Source of the DNA: Nitrospira sp. | Lineage (GTDB): Bacteria; Nitrospirota; Nitrospiria; Nitrospirales; Nitrospiraceae | Length of the DNA stretch: 64,000 bases | Reading direction: 5' to 3' | Assembly: GCA_024330965.1 (NCBI GenBank) | Contig: JANDJL010000011.1 | Location: forward strand, 20,091 to 84,090 | Shown: in pieces, positions 18,826 through 27,359 of the stretch | Position numbering within the stretch: the stretch's first letter is position 1 | How the letters are laid out: every line of letters starts with the position of its first letter | Made by a program: the position numbers and the translations under genes | The notes under the pieces: generated by a model | Seen by the model: only the letters and a program-made list of their open reading frames with translations | Told to the model about the DNA's origin: nothing | Database searches by the model: none

Positions 18826-20742
18826 TCAATGGCTTCCAGCCGGTTGTGGGATAGCCCCAGGAACCCCGACTTTTGCCTCAACCGGAGCCTTCTTTGCCGT
18901 CAAACTGCCGAGCCAGAAGACAAAGAGAATGCTGATCCAGAAAAACAGAACGTTGGCCGAGATCACATTGGCGGCAAACCCTACCGTATGGGTATAGGCC
19001 CACGGAGAGTTATCCCGCATAATTTCATTGACATGCCAAAAGAGACGAACCGAGGAACGAATATACCCCATCAATCCCATCATCCAGGTAAAAGCAGTTG
19101 CCAGCATGATGAGAGCATACTGGGAGCGGGCTGAAATTTTGCCCCATTCGATGGGCCCCATCTGCTTGGCACCTTTCATCATCATACTATTGAGGGTGAA
19201 CATGAAAAAGAGGCACGACAGAGTCGTTGCAACTTGCGGCACAGACAGGCCAACACGCACGTTCGCAGGAATGTAATAGCCGTAAATCGCAAGGAATATG
19301 ATGTTTATATATGCGCAGGTAAAAAACACCCCCATAAAGATATTGCCGAACCTTGCCCATGACACAGTTGAAACCTTGTTACCCCTCATGTACCACACAA
19401 AGCTCAGCACCGTGGTCGTGATGATGACGTTGATGCCACCATTCTTCGCTGACATGACTCCATAGTTACCCAGAACTGGGTGCTGCTGCCCTCCCATCGC
19501 CTTCAATTCGGCCGGCGTCATCACCATGGTATGAGGGGTAATAAAGACCATAAACCCGCAGGCCAACAAAAAGACCAGGTACTTGATATACCGCTGATAC
19601 TTCTCGGCACCCCGCATACGGCCCATGGCCTGCCATAAGTAATAATTGGTGCTCAAGAACAGAATTCCTATCATAGTAGCCTGGATAATAAACAGCCACG
19701 CCAGCAGACCGCCCATGAGCGTGATCCCCATTTGCTGCCTGTAGGCATAGACCTCTCTCATCAGCCAATAGCCTGCAAATGGGAGAGGAATGAGGAACGC
19801 CACCCCGAGCGCCATTGCGATATAACCCATCCAATCGTAATGGGCTCGCTCTTCATCGGTCTTTGCAGCCAAAAACTTATAGGCCGCATAGGCAGCCACA
19901 ACACCGCCCCCGAATGCCATGTTCCCGAGAATACGATGGAGATTTAGCGGATTCCACAAAGCCGTATGAATGACGTGCCAAATGTTGCCCAGATAGCGAC
20001 CCTGTTCATCAACGCCGGCAGGCGACATCATGAAACCAATCCATGAATTCGCCAGGAACATGAGCAGCGTGCCAATCACGTTCAGCACGACAGACATGCT
20101 CAGGTGAATCCACTTCAGGAACCCCTCTTTCATCTTGTCCCAGCCATAATAATAAATGTAGAGGGTTCCACTCTCCGCCACAAACATCAAGGCATAGATA
20201 TGCATCACGGGACGGAAGATGCTTGAGAGGTACGAGAAAAAGGTCGGATATAGCGTCAGGAATGTAAAAATAAGAATCCCGCCCAGGATGGCCGTCAACG
20301 AGTAGGCGGTCAGACTGATCTTAATAAAGTCGTATGCCAGTTGGTCATATCGCTTGGCAAGCGCCTTATCTTTGGTGACCACCCCCATGAACTCAATGAT
20401 CATGCAGAAAATCGGGACGGCAAGAACAAAGCTTCCATAATAAAGGTGCTGCTGATTGGCAAACCAGAGCAACACCCGACTTTCAAAGTTGTATCGCGGA
20501 TAATCGGTGGGGCTATCCGTTGTCTTAGGAGCAGGAGCGCCAACCACAATGCCTTCGGTCTTGTAGTAGACATCCCGTGCCTTTTCAACTTTTTCGCCCT
20601 CTTTCTGCGCTCCCTCGGCGACTGGAGCCTCTTCACCTGTAGCCGGCGACGGAAGCGCCATAACGATCGGAAGCAGAAGAGCAACAACCATCGCGCTCAG
20701 CGCAATGATCGAGAGTAACTTCTTCCGGGTTACGACACCCAT
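18826..20742 (-). CDS. Atypical cytochrome bd-like oxidase (copy 1)
   Basis: A 638-residue multi-helix protein related to CydA. ATG 20742 has a strong AAGGAGG site. A leader helix precedes a short periplasmic region, then about 13-14 membrane helices. Conserved His-containing stretches shared with copy 2 are NQQHLYYGSFVLA (about 95), WHVIHTALWNPLNLHR (about 260) and ITPHTMVM (about 405). The canonical quinol-loop motif GRQPW of CydA is not present and no CydB gene is nearby. Flanking c-type cytochrome genes suggest it accepts electrons from cytochrome c rather than quinol. Nitrospira genomes are known to carry such bd-like oxidases, proposed as the terminal oxidase. Confidence 0.88.
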   Translation of the reverse strand: MGVVTRKKLLSIIALSAMVVALLLPIVMALPSPATGEEAPVAEGAQKEGEKVEKARDVYYKTEGIVVGAPAPKTTDSPTDYPRYNFESRVLLWFANQQHLYYGSFVLAVPIFCMIIEFMGVVTKDKALAKRYDQLAYDFIKISLTAYSLTAILGGILIFTFLTLYPTFFSYLSSIFRPVMHIYALMFVAESGTLYIYYYGWDKMKEGFLKWIHLSMSVVLNVIGTLLMFLANSWIGFMMSPAGVDEQGRYLGNIWHVIHTALWNPLNLHRILGNMAFGGGVVAAYAAYKFLAAKTDEERAHYDWMGYIAMALGVAFLIPLPFAGYWLMREVYAYRQQMGITLMGGLLAWLFIIQATMIGILFLSTNYYLWQAMGRMRGAEKYQRYIKYLVFLLACGFMVFITPHTMVMTPAELKAMGGQQHPVLGNYGVMSAKNGGINVIITTTVLSFVWYMRGNKVSTVSWARFGNIFMGVFFTCAYINIIFLAIYGYYIPANVRVGLSVPQVATTLSCLFFMFTLNSMMMKGAKQMGPIEWGKISARSQYALIMLATAFTWMMGLMGYIRSSVRLFWHVNEIMRDNSPWAYTHTVGFAANVISANVLFFWISILFVFWLGSLTAKKAPVEAKVGVPGAIPQPAGSH

Positions 20743-20823
20743 GAAAATACCTCCTTCACAAGCAGGACAATTACGCTAGAATTTTTTGTTCTCGCCGCCT
20801 ATCTCCATTCACGTTCGCTCAGC

Positions 20824-20955
20824 CTACTGGCGGAAGAGATACCAAAAATCCAACCCTTGCATATCCATCAAGTAATGATCGATCAACGTAAAGTACCCCA
20901 CCGCGATGACCAACGATACAATCACTGCGATGACCGGATTGTTCAGTGCGCTCAT
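20824..20955 (-). CDS. 43-residue single-span membrane protein
   Basis: The ORF track extends to 21021, but ATG 20955 follows GAGAGAAGAGGT and starts the sensible product. It has one membrane helix (VIAVIVSLVIAVGYFTLI) and a short tail ending in FWYLFRQ. It lies 81 bp upstream of the bd-like oxidase in the same direction. Size and position recall small oxidase subunits such as CydX, but the sequence gives no direct homology. The subunit role is inference. Confidence 0.75.
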   Translation of the reverse strand: MSALNNPVIAVIVSLVIAVGYFTLIDHYLMDMQGLDFWYLFRQ

Positions 20956-21039
20956 ACCTCTTCTCTCCTCTTGACCATTTACCCCTCTTTCACAAAAAAA
21001 CCGCTTGGGCCCGAACTGCACCCTGACATTCCTGGACTG

Positions 21040-21165
21040 TTAGCAGGGGCACTGAATACCCGCAAACCAATAAAAAAACCACAGCCCGACGGCACAGGTA
21101 ATATAGAAAATCATCTTGCCGATTTTGATTTTAACATCGCTATCCTGCTGTGTTGCCTCTGCCAT
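21040..21165 (-). CDS. 41-residue single-span membrane protein (not in track)
   Basis: Too short for the ORF track. ATG 21165 is preceded by AAGGAGC and ends at TAA 21040. The product starts MAEATQQDSDVKIKIGKM, has a helix FYITCAVGLWFFYWFAG, and ends QCPC, a cysteine pair at the membrane edge. It is the first gene of the oxidase operon, 84 bp before the 43-residue gene. An oxidase accessory subunit is plausible; the terminal CPC could bind metal or form a disulphide. Confidence 0.72.
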   Translation of the reverse strand: MAEATQQDSDVKIKIGKMIFYITCAVGLWFFYWFAGIQCPC

Positions 21166-21294
21166 CTATAGCTCCTTGTTCCTGATTAAGAGGAATGAAC
21201 GACCGGCCTTACGTTTCTTGACAGAGAGGTGACCCTGTGTTAATCAACTCCTCGCAAACGCGGTATGAACTTTTGAAGTTGCAAGGAAAAAATT
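21166..21294. promoter_or_regulatory. Divergent intergenic region upstream of oxidase operon
   Basis: A 129-bp gap between the leftward oxidase operon and a rightward 34-residue gene, so promoters for both probably lie here. A TTGACA hexamer reading rightward occurs at about 21219, but its -10 partner is poor (TAATCA at 17 bp). Leftward elements were not resolved. Confidence 0.4.
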
Positions 21295-21399
21295 ATGTCA
21301 AAAAATGCAAAAGTGTTTGACATTATAGTTTTGGCGGGAATGGTTGTCAACATCATTTTGGCCGTGTTTTTGATCCTGTACTACTTCGACTTTCTCTAA
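21295..21399 (+). CDS. 34-residue membrane peptide on opposite strand (not in track)
   Basis: ATG 21295, preceded by AAGGAAA, gives a 34-residue product whose N-terminus is MSKNAKVFD, followed by a continuous hydrophobic helix (VLAGMVVNIILAVFLILYY) and FDFL, then TAA. It is the only rightward gene in 14-31 kb and stands between two oxidase operons, stopping 2 bp short of the end of a SUMF1-like gene. The clean start, charge pattern and helix suggest a real small membrane protein. The function is unknown. Confidence 0.65.
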   Translation: MSKNAKVFDIIVLAGMVVNIILAVFLILYYFDFL

Positions 21400-21401
21400 C
21401 A

Positions 21402-22313
21402 TCAAGTCTTTGCTTTTCTCTCTTCATTTTCGGAAATTTCCGACGTTGCACAGCGAAACCCTATGGTCTCATCTCGGAAGTCAGGCATCATTTTGCTTCG
21501 ACTCGTAATGCGGATGTCGGCGCCGGTGGTCGTGTATCCTCCCCCTCGAAGCACCCGATAGGTCCCATACTCAGGACCTGTAGGGTCCTTGTCAGGTGAA
21601 TCTCTATAATATGTTTCTTGGTACCAATCGGCGACCCATTCCATCACGTTGCCCGCTCCATCCATGACTCCATATGGGCTCTGGTCCGTTTTGAAACTGC
21701 CAACCGGAGCAGACACCTCGTATCCATCATGCACTCGAGCCCAGTTGGCGCCGTTGGCCAACCCGTTATTCCCCCAAGGCCAGAGCCTCCCGTCGCTACC
21801 GCGCATGGCCTTTTCCCACTCCGCCTCCGTCGGAAGACGCCTCCCCTTCCATCGGCAATATGCCTCTGCATCGTCCCAGGAAACGTACACGACCGGTTGA
21901 TTAGGCCCCTTCATCTTTCCGCCGCTCTTGGCATACCGTGCCGGCAAACCCGGTTTTCGATGTCCGGTCGCCAGAACAAATTGCTGATATTGAGAATTAG
22001 TCACTTCGTATCGATCGATGAAAAACTCTTCTAAATAAATTGTCCGTTGCGGTTGTTCGTCAAATCCTCCACTCTCGGTCCCACGAATAAACGGTCCGGC
22101 TGGAATCCTCACCATCTCTTCTTCGATCGGCTCTTCTTTGGACACAGTGTCGGCCTCTGGTCCATCTATGGGGATCGCCTCTCCCGGAATCGCTCCCCCC
22201 AACGGCTCTTCATATGGCGTTAGTGTTGTACCCTTCATAATGCCCGCTATGGGAAGAGCGGCACAGACCAACACCACGATCAGAAACACGACTTTGAACT
22301 TTGTCTCGAGCAT
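21402..22313 (-). CDS. SUMF1/FGE-fold membrane-anchored protein 2 (non-catalytic)
   Basis: The track start at 22565 lies within the upstream gene. ATG 22313 follows AGGCGGG (303 residues). An N-terminal helix (VVFLIVVLVCAALPIAGI) anchors a periplasmic formylglycine-generating-enzyme fold: MVRIPAGPFIRGTES, LPTEAEWEKAMRG, YGVMDGAGNVMEWVADWY and the C-terminal RVLRGGGYT...IGFRCA. True FGE needs two cysteines after RGGSW; here that segment is YTTTGADIRITSRS without cysteine. A structural or binding role in the oxidase cluster is more likely than sulfatase activation. It is the last gene of the second oxidase operon. Confidence 0.85.
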   Translation of the reverse strand: MLETKFKVVFLIVVLVCAALPIAGIMKGTTLTPYEEPLGGAIPGEAIPIDGPEADTVSKEEPIEEEMVRIPAGPFIRGTESGGFDEQPQRTIYLEEFFIDRYEVTNSQYQQFVLATGHRKPGLPARYAKSGGKMKGPNQPVVYVSWDDAEAYCRWKGRRLPTEAEWEKAMRGSDGRLWPWGNNGLANGANWARVHDGYEVSAPVGSFKTDQSPYGVMDGAGNVMEWVADWYQETYYRDSPDKDPTGPEYGTYRVLRGGGYTTTGADIRITSRSKMMPDFRDETIGFRCATSEISENEERKAKT

Positions 22314-22320
22314 GCCCGCC

Positions 22321-23241
22321 TCATGGAGCAGCAACTGATCCGTTTTCTTGATCAACATCCGCTGCGCAACGGATTCCGATCGTGATATCCGCACGCCAGT
22401 GTTTTGCCGCAAATCGCTTGGAGAGTCTCGCATTATGCGCTGTTTCTCTCCATGATCCGCCGCGGACCACTTTGAGGTCGCCGTCCTCCGGCCCCTTGGG
22501 ATCACGATACGGAGACTTCTTGTAATAGTTCTCGTCGTACGAATCGGCGACCCACTCCGCAACATTGCCAGTCATATCATACAGTCCGTACGGACTCCGC
22601 CCCGTCTCAAACGAACCGGGAGGAGCAAGATATTTATACCCGTCTTCGCTCCCATCCAAATTGGCGTGATCCGGAGCAAACTTATCGCCCCATGCGTACT
22701 TCCTCTTCCCCTCGCCGCGGCCTGCCTTTTCCCATTCCGCCTCCGTGGGAAGGCGCTTGCCGGCCCATTTACAATAGGCCGCCGCGTCGCTCCAAGAGAC
22801 GCTCATGGCGGCAAACTCGGGTTGCAGCAGCTTAGATTGGTCGTCCTCAAACACTTCGATCCTCGGCATCGGGCGCTTCGTCATTTTGGCAAATCGCATA
22901 TATTCCGCCTGCGTCACTTCCTTCAAATCAATATAGAATCCTTTTAAGAACACTTGATGTTCGGGGGCTTCGTCCGGATCACCGTCGTTGCTCCCCATAA
23001 TGAACGGCCCCTCCGGGATATGGACCATTTCACGTCCTTCGTCGCCGATTTTTGTTTTGTACATCGAATAGTCTTGGGACATCGCTTTGGGCGCAGCCGC
23101 CTGAGTTTCGGATGCCACGGATTTCGCAAGTTCTTTGATCTTGTTCGCCTTATACGACTCATACACCAGCATGCCGATCAGTCCAAAAAACGACGCAAAG
23201 ACAAAAATGATCGACCCATACAACACGCCTCTATTTTCCAC
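22321..23241 (-). CDS. SUMF1/FGE-fold membrane-anchored protein 1 (non-catalytic)
   Basis: A 306-residue paralog of the next gene. The start is GTG 23241, with GGGGGAG in front. The membrane helix (GSIIFVFASFFGLIGMLVY) is followed by a linker and the FGE-sulfatase fold: MVHIPEGPFIMGSNDGD, LPTEAEWEKAGRG, YGLYDMTGNVAEWVADSY and VVRGGSWRETAHNARL. The catalytic cysteine positions after RGGSW are absent, so sulfatase maturation is unlikely. It ends 7 bp before paralog 2 begins. The pair may be membrane-tethered periplasmic scaffold or assembly proteins for the adjacent oxidase; this is inference from co-location. Confidence 0.85.
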   Translation of the reverse strand: MENRGVLYGSIIFVFASFFGLIGMLVYESYKANKIKELAKSVASETQAAAPKAMSQDYSMYKTKIGDEGREMVHIPEGPFIMGSNDGDPDEAPEHQVFLKGFYIDLKEVTQAEYMRFAKMTKRPMPRIEVFEDDQSKLLQPEFAAMSVSWSDAAAYCKWAGKRLPTEAEWEKAGRGEGKRKYAWGDKFAPDHANLDGSEDGYKYLAPPGSFETGRSPYGLYDMTGNVAEWVADSYDENYYKKSPYRDPKGPEDGDLKVVRGGSWRETAHNARLSKRFAAKHWRADITIGIRCAADVDQENGSVAAP

Positions 23242-23258
23242 GCCATCTCCCCCGTCGT

Positions 23259-23642
23259 TTAGGGTTGCGGCGGCGACGGCTCCGTACGATCCGACGAGGC
23301 CTTCTTAGCCGCACGAAAATCCAGCAGCATCGACACTTGGACACCGAGGAATCCGCCCATCGCAGCACCAGCCCCCGCGCCTACCCAAACCCTCTCAACA
23401 TCCGCTACCAACCATGCCAGCGCCCCTCCCAGTAAAGTTCCCGTCATAATGCTCACAAGAAACCGGCGTCCACCCAAAAACCCAACGACACCGCCCAACA
23501 AGAGCCCCACCAGAATGGCAAGGGGCAACGCTCCCCACCCCATGACCATCCCAATCAGAGTTCCGACGGTACCCATCACCGCCATCCCCAAAAGGATGTC
23601 CAGGATTGTCCCCATCGGCATCTCTCGGACTCGCTGATTCAT
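23259..23642 (-). CDS. Glycine-rich multi-span membrane protein
   Basis: A 127-residue hydrophobic protein with about four short helices and many glycines, including [25 protein letters not shown]-type glycine-zipper repeats. Its tail is polar and proline-rich ([11 protein letters not shown]). It lies 17 bp before the SUMF1-like pair and 10 bp after the DUF3047 gene, so it is part of the same transcript. No family recognised. ATG 23642 is used; an internal ATG at 23621 is an alternative. Confidence 0.72.
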   Translation of the reverse strand: MNQRVREMPMGTILDILLGMAVMGTVGTLIGMVMGWGALPLAILVGLLLGGVVGFLGGRRFLVSIMTGTLLGGALAWLVADVERVWVGAGAGAAMGGFLGVQVSMLLDFRAAKKASSDRTEPSPPQP

Positions 23643-23652
23643 CGGTCTTAAC

Positions 23653-24315
23653 TCACTGTTTCATCTTTACCGGAAGCGCCATCAGCGGCCCGATGTCGAT
23701 CTCGACACCGGGTCCCGCAACAATCGAGATTCCCCATGCCCTTGGCGCGGGCTCATGCCCATGAATCTTCTTGAAATCTTCATAGACGTTCACACGTTCC
23801 TCAAACCATTGTCCCAGCGCCGTGGTCCCGCTTCGGACCACGATCTCCGACCCACTGAACATCCCTCCCTCGGTGAGCGTGCCTTCGGGCTTCGAGGGAC
23901 TCCAGACGTATTTCGTGAAGACTGGAATAAACAGAAGATCGGTATCAAGCGAGGCATAGACGGCGGCGAGCGGTTCAGTCCCTGTCGGCGCCTTCAACAA
24001 TCGCCATCGCCAAGTCAGGACCGGATAGGCTTTGGGATCCCAATCGATCTTCTTTTTTTTGATCCGTTGCCCCGCGTCCTTCGCTGACAAAAAGACGTCG
24101 CCGTTCTCCGATTGAACTTTATAGGCCTCACGACCTTTTGACTTGCTCCGTTGGCTTTCGTGTTCCCAATGCGAAGGAAACCCGTCGGCATCTTTCATTT
24201 TGAAATCTTCCAAGATCAGGACTTGGTCTTCCGCCAGACCGAAATCAGGCCGGGAGACAAATCCGATCGCCACAAGAGCGATGATCATGGTTTGAATCGG
24301 CACCTTCCATCGCAT
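23653..24315 (-). CDS. DUF3047 periplasmic protein
   Basis: ATG 24315 has GGGGGAAG upstream and opens a signal peptide ([15 protein letters not shown]...GLAED), giving 220 residues; the track start at 24342 overlaps the oxidase stop codon. The mature part matches the DUF3047 pattern: a strand-rich domain with [13 protein letters not shown] and a [20 protein letters not shown] ending. DUF3047 proteins are secreted, of unknown role. It lies immediately after oxidase copy 2 and is translationally close to it, which suggests a function in the same periplasmic system. Confidence 0.8.
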   Translation of the reverse strand: MRWKVPIQTMIIALVAIGFVSRPDFGLAEDQVLILEDFKMKDADGFPSHWEHESQRSKSKGREAYKVQSENGDVFLSAKDAGQRIKKKKIDWDPKAYPVLTWRWRLLKAPTGTEPLAAVYASLDTDLLFIPVFTKYVWSPSKPEGTLTEGGMFSGSEIVVRSGTTALGQWFEERVNVYEDFKKIHGHEPAPRAWGISIVAGPGVEIDIGPLMALPVKMKQ

Positions 24316-24341
24316 CAACTTCCCCCTCTCCCTCTCATTCA

Positions 24342-26219
24342 TCAGGTTTCATGCGAAGAGACCGGCGACAACAGCGGCGCATTCGTATTATGACGCTCTT
24401 CTCCCATTACCGGTCGCCGACCCCATTGACACATCCAAAAGAGAACCAGCACCGCTCCCCAAAAGACCACCATGTTCAATGTCACCATTTTCGCGGCGAA
24501 CGCCAGATCCGGAGTAAACGCCCAGGGCGACACGTCGGCCATCACTTCGCTCACGTGCCACGCCAATCGACCTGATGAGCGAATATAGCCCATCAGCCCC
24601 ATCACCCAACTGAAGGCCGCCGCCATTATAAACAGCACCACCATCCCACGCGCTGGAATGTTCCCCCATTGGATCGGCCCATGAACGATCGACCGCTTCA
24701 GCATGGCGCGATTGATCAACAATCCGACGACAATGACCGTCAAGGTCGTGAAGGCTTGCGGCGCCGATAATCCCACTCGAATGTTCGCCGGCAGATAGAA
24801 TCCATAAACGGACAGCCCCACGACATTTGCGAGACCGACCGCAAACAGTATCGCGATCACCACGTTGCCCGTTGTGACCCACGGCACCGTCATGGTCCGA
24901 TTCGCCCGCCGCATATACAAGAAGCTGAGGGCCGTACAGAGGAGAATGACGTTGATGGCTCCATTCTTGGACGACATGACTCCATAGTTCCCAATAACCG
25001 GATGCTGCGCGCCACCCATCGCCTTCATCTCTCCCGCCGACATGAGCAGCGTATGAGGAGTCAACCAAATGAACAGCGCCAACAAGAGTCCCCCGAACAC
25101 CAATTGATAGTAGGGTTGATATCGTTCCGCTCCCTTCAACCGTGCCATGCCTTGCCAGATGTAATAATTGATGCCCAGAAAGAGAGCCCCGATCAGCAAC
25201 GCCTGCACGACAAACATCCAGGTCAGCAGCCCTCCCATCATGGTCACGCCCATAGTCTGCCGAAATGCAAAAACCGACCGCATCAACCAATACCCGGCGA
25301 TCGGCATGGGCACCAACGCGCATACCGTCACGACGAGAAAGACGTACCCCACCCAATCAAAATAGGCCCGTTCCTCGGTCGTCTTGGCGGTGAAGAACCG
25401 GTAACAGGCGTACGCCAACACGACCGCCCCTCCGGACATGATGTCGGCCAGAAACCGATGCACGTTGAGCGGATTCCAGAGGACGGAATGCAACAGATGC
25501 CACCCATTCCCAAGAAACCGACCTTGAGCATCCACGCCCGCCGGCGCCATCATGAATGCGGACCAGGCATTGGCCAACAGCAACAGAGCGGTCCCCACGA
25601 TGTTCGTCGCAACCCCGATGGCCGCATGTATCCATTTCAGGCCCCGCTCGGTCATCCGATCCCAACTATAGTAATACAAGATCAGGAGCACGGACTCGAT
25701 CACGAATACGGCGGCATAGGCCGGCATAAACGATTTGAAAGTTCCGCCCATGTAAGTCATGAAGCTCGGATAGAGCCCGATAAACATCGCGAGCATCAGA
25801 CTTCCGATGATGGCGGTCACGGAGAGCGCCAACACCGCCACCTTCGCCAGATCTCTTGCCAACCCGTCATACCGGAGCGACAACGCCGGCTTGGAGGTCA
25901 TCAACCCCAGAAATTCCAGCAGGGCGCAAAAGAGCGGCAACGCCAACACGAATCCGCCGAAATACGTGTGCTGTTGGGTTACAAACCACACCAGGGCCCG
26001 GCTGTCGAATGAGCCAATCTGCGGGTACGCCGTTTCGTGCGGGGCAGGCGCGGCGGGACCTTGCGGCACGCCGGGCGTGTTGAAATAGACGTCCAGCGAC
26101 TCCTCAGCTAAGGAAGCCCCTTCCATACCGAGCCCCAACAAGACGACCAGGGCCGCGATGGCTCCCATCAGATCGAGCGCTCCCCATTTCTCTCGTCGCA
26201 AACGACCCCGAACGACCAT
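24342..26219 (-). CDS. Atypical cytochrome bd-like oxidase (copy 2)
   Basis: ATG 26219 follows AAAGGTG at the junction with the upstream gene, giving 625 residues; the track starts at 26279. It is clearly paralogous to copy 1: TQQHTYFGGFVLA, WHLLHSVLWNPLNVHR, LTPHTLLM, QHPVIGNYGVMSSKNGAINV and WVMGLMGYIRSSGRL align throughout, with about 13-14 membrane helices. No quinol-loop GRQPW and no CydB partner are visible. Unlike copy 1 it has no adjacent c-type cytochrome genes but is embedded with DUF420, PCP_red, methyltransferase and SUMF1-like genes. It is probably an oxygen- or other oxidant-reducing enzyme for different conditions. Confidence 0.87.
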   Translation of the reverse strand: MVVRGRLRREKWGALDLMGAIAALVVLLGLGMEGASLAEESLDVYFNTPGVPQGPAAPAPHETAYPQIGSFDSRALVWFVTQQHTYFGGFVLALPLFCALLEFLGLMTSKPALSLRYDGLARDLAKVAVLALSVTAIIGSLMLAMFIGLYPSFMTYMGGTFKSFMPAYAAVFVIESVLLILYYYSWDRMTERGLKWIHAAIGVATNIVGTALLLLANAWSAFMMAPAGVDAQGRFLGNGWHLLHSVLWNPLNVHRFLADIMSGGAVVLAYACYRFFTAKTTEERAYFDWVGYVFLVVTVCALVPMPIAGYWLMRSVFAFRQTMGVTMMGGLLTWMFVVQALLIGALFLGINYYIWQGMARLKGAERYQPYYQLVFGGLLLALFIWLTPHTLLMSAGEMKAMGGAQHPVIGNYGVMSSKNGAINVILLCTALSFLYMRRANRTMTVPWVTTGNVVIAILFAVGLANVVGLSVYGFYLPANIRVGLSAPQAFTTLTVIVVGLLINRAMLKRSIVHGPIQWGNIPARGMVVLFIMAAAFSWVMGLMGYIRSSGRLAWHVSEVMADVSPWAFTPDLAFAAKMVTLNMVVFWGAVLVLFWMCQWGRRPVMGEERHNTNAPLLSPVSSHET

Positions 26220-26220
26220 G

Positions 26221-27273
26221 CTACACCTTTGATCCAGGAACAGTCGGCATCGGCGTGCCCACATGTTTTGCTTTTCCAAGAATGCCCATCACAAAAGGAC
26301 ACCGAAGCAGGGCATCATCGATCTTTTGTCCTTGTTGTTCTTCAACGTGCCGGCGATACCCCAAATAGTATCCGTAGAGCGCCATGACTCCGCTCACAAA
26401 GGCCCCGATGGTAACGGAAAAACCGGGCGAGATGGTCGGCAGTTGCAATACAAACAGACCGACACCCATCGCGACCAAATAGTACGTGGACGAAAACGCA
26501 AGCCCCGGCCACCACCAATACTTGAAGAGCTCGGAAAGACTCGTCGCGGCGAACCGCGCTGTCCATGAGGCTCGTCCGCTCAGACCGCCGAAATAGGCAC
26601 ACAAGGTGATCGCGCCCCCCAGCAACGTCACGGCGAGCAATGGCACGATGACCGTCTGCTGCCCCATAACCACCTGATCGAGGGAAGCGGCTGCCGCACC
26701 GATCACCAATCCGGCCGCTACCCAAGGACCGACCTGGACCGCGAAGCCCCTTATCATTGCTCGCAACGGTGCTCCGTCCGGGAATGTGGGAAACGGTTTT
26801 CCCATTGCGGCGATCCGACGCACATGGCCGATTTCGAACGCGTCCCGCGCAACCGACGTACAAGCGACCATGATCGCCATCATGGCAGGACCATCCGGAT
26901 GGTGCAGGTAGTTGTACCCCACCATCCATAACAGCGCCAACACCAACAATGAGAGCTGCACGCCGTAGACCGCTCCGATCCAGAAAATCATCCAGGCGAG
27001 AACACGTCCGCCGTCTTGGCGGGCAATCACCGCCCAGGAGGCGGATCGCCCGATCCGATAGGCGAGCAGAGCCGTCGCCATTGCGATCAGACCGCTTAAC
27101 GAAAGCAATATCAGCGGCTCCGCGATCGGAACCAGGTGTTTGGCCATGCGATACACCACGAACGCGCCCAAGCCCGACACAAGCATGATCGTCCGTTTCC
27201 GCTTTCGGACGGACTCCTCCGTCACAGCCAGGCTCAAACTGGGAAGCACCCGCAAGGCCATCCGATGCAACAT
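26221..27273 (-). CDS. Unrecognised polytopic membrane protein
   Basis: The track begins at 27531 inside the upstream gene. I choose ATG 27273, preceded by GGTGGGGAC, giving 350 residues with about eight to nine helices. The N-terminal soluble part is basic (SVRKRKRT). A conserved-looking loop HHPDGPAMMA and a His-containing FEIGHVRRIAAMGKPFPTFPDG could bind metal or haem. The C-terminus is polar and ends PGSKV. It overlaps the oxidase start by the stop-codon junction, so it is translated in step with oxidase copy 2. No family recognised; a membrane subunit or assembly factor is inferred. Confidence 0.75.
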   Translation of the reverse strand: MLHRMALRVLPSLSLAVTEESVRKRKRTIMLVSGLGAFVVYRMAKHLVPIAEPLILLSLSGLIAMATALLAYRIGRSASWAVIARQDGGRVLAWMIFWIGAVYGVQLSLLVLALLWMVGYNYLHHPDGPAMMAIMVACTSVARDAFEIGHVRRIAAMGKPFPTFPDGAPLRAMIRGFAVQVGPWVAAGLVIGAAAASLDQVVMGQQTVIVPLLAVTLLGGAITLCAYFGGLSGRASWTARFAATSLSELFKYWWWPGLAFSSTYYLVAMGVGLFVLQLPTISPGFSVTIGAFVSGVMALYGYYLGYRRHVEEQQGQKIDDALLRCPFVMGILGKAKHVGTPMPTVPGSKV

Positions 27274-27359
27274 CTTGTCCCCACCAAACGTGACGCCCAA
27301 GGAAAGAAGCAGCCCACCGGTCGCGCGGTCCTGCGCAACGTTCTCCGCTTCCCAGGTCC

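Noticed and set aside
21402-23241. Sulfatase-activating enzymes
   Set aside because: The FGE catalytic cysteines are missing in both copies.
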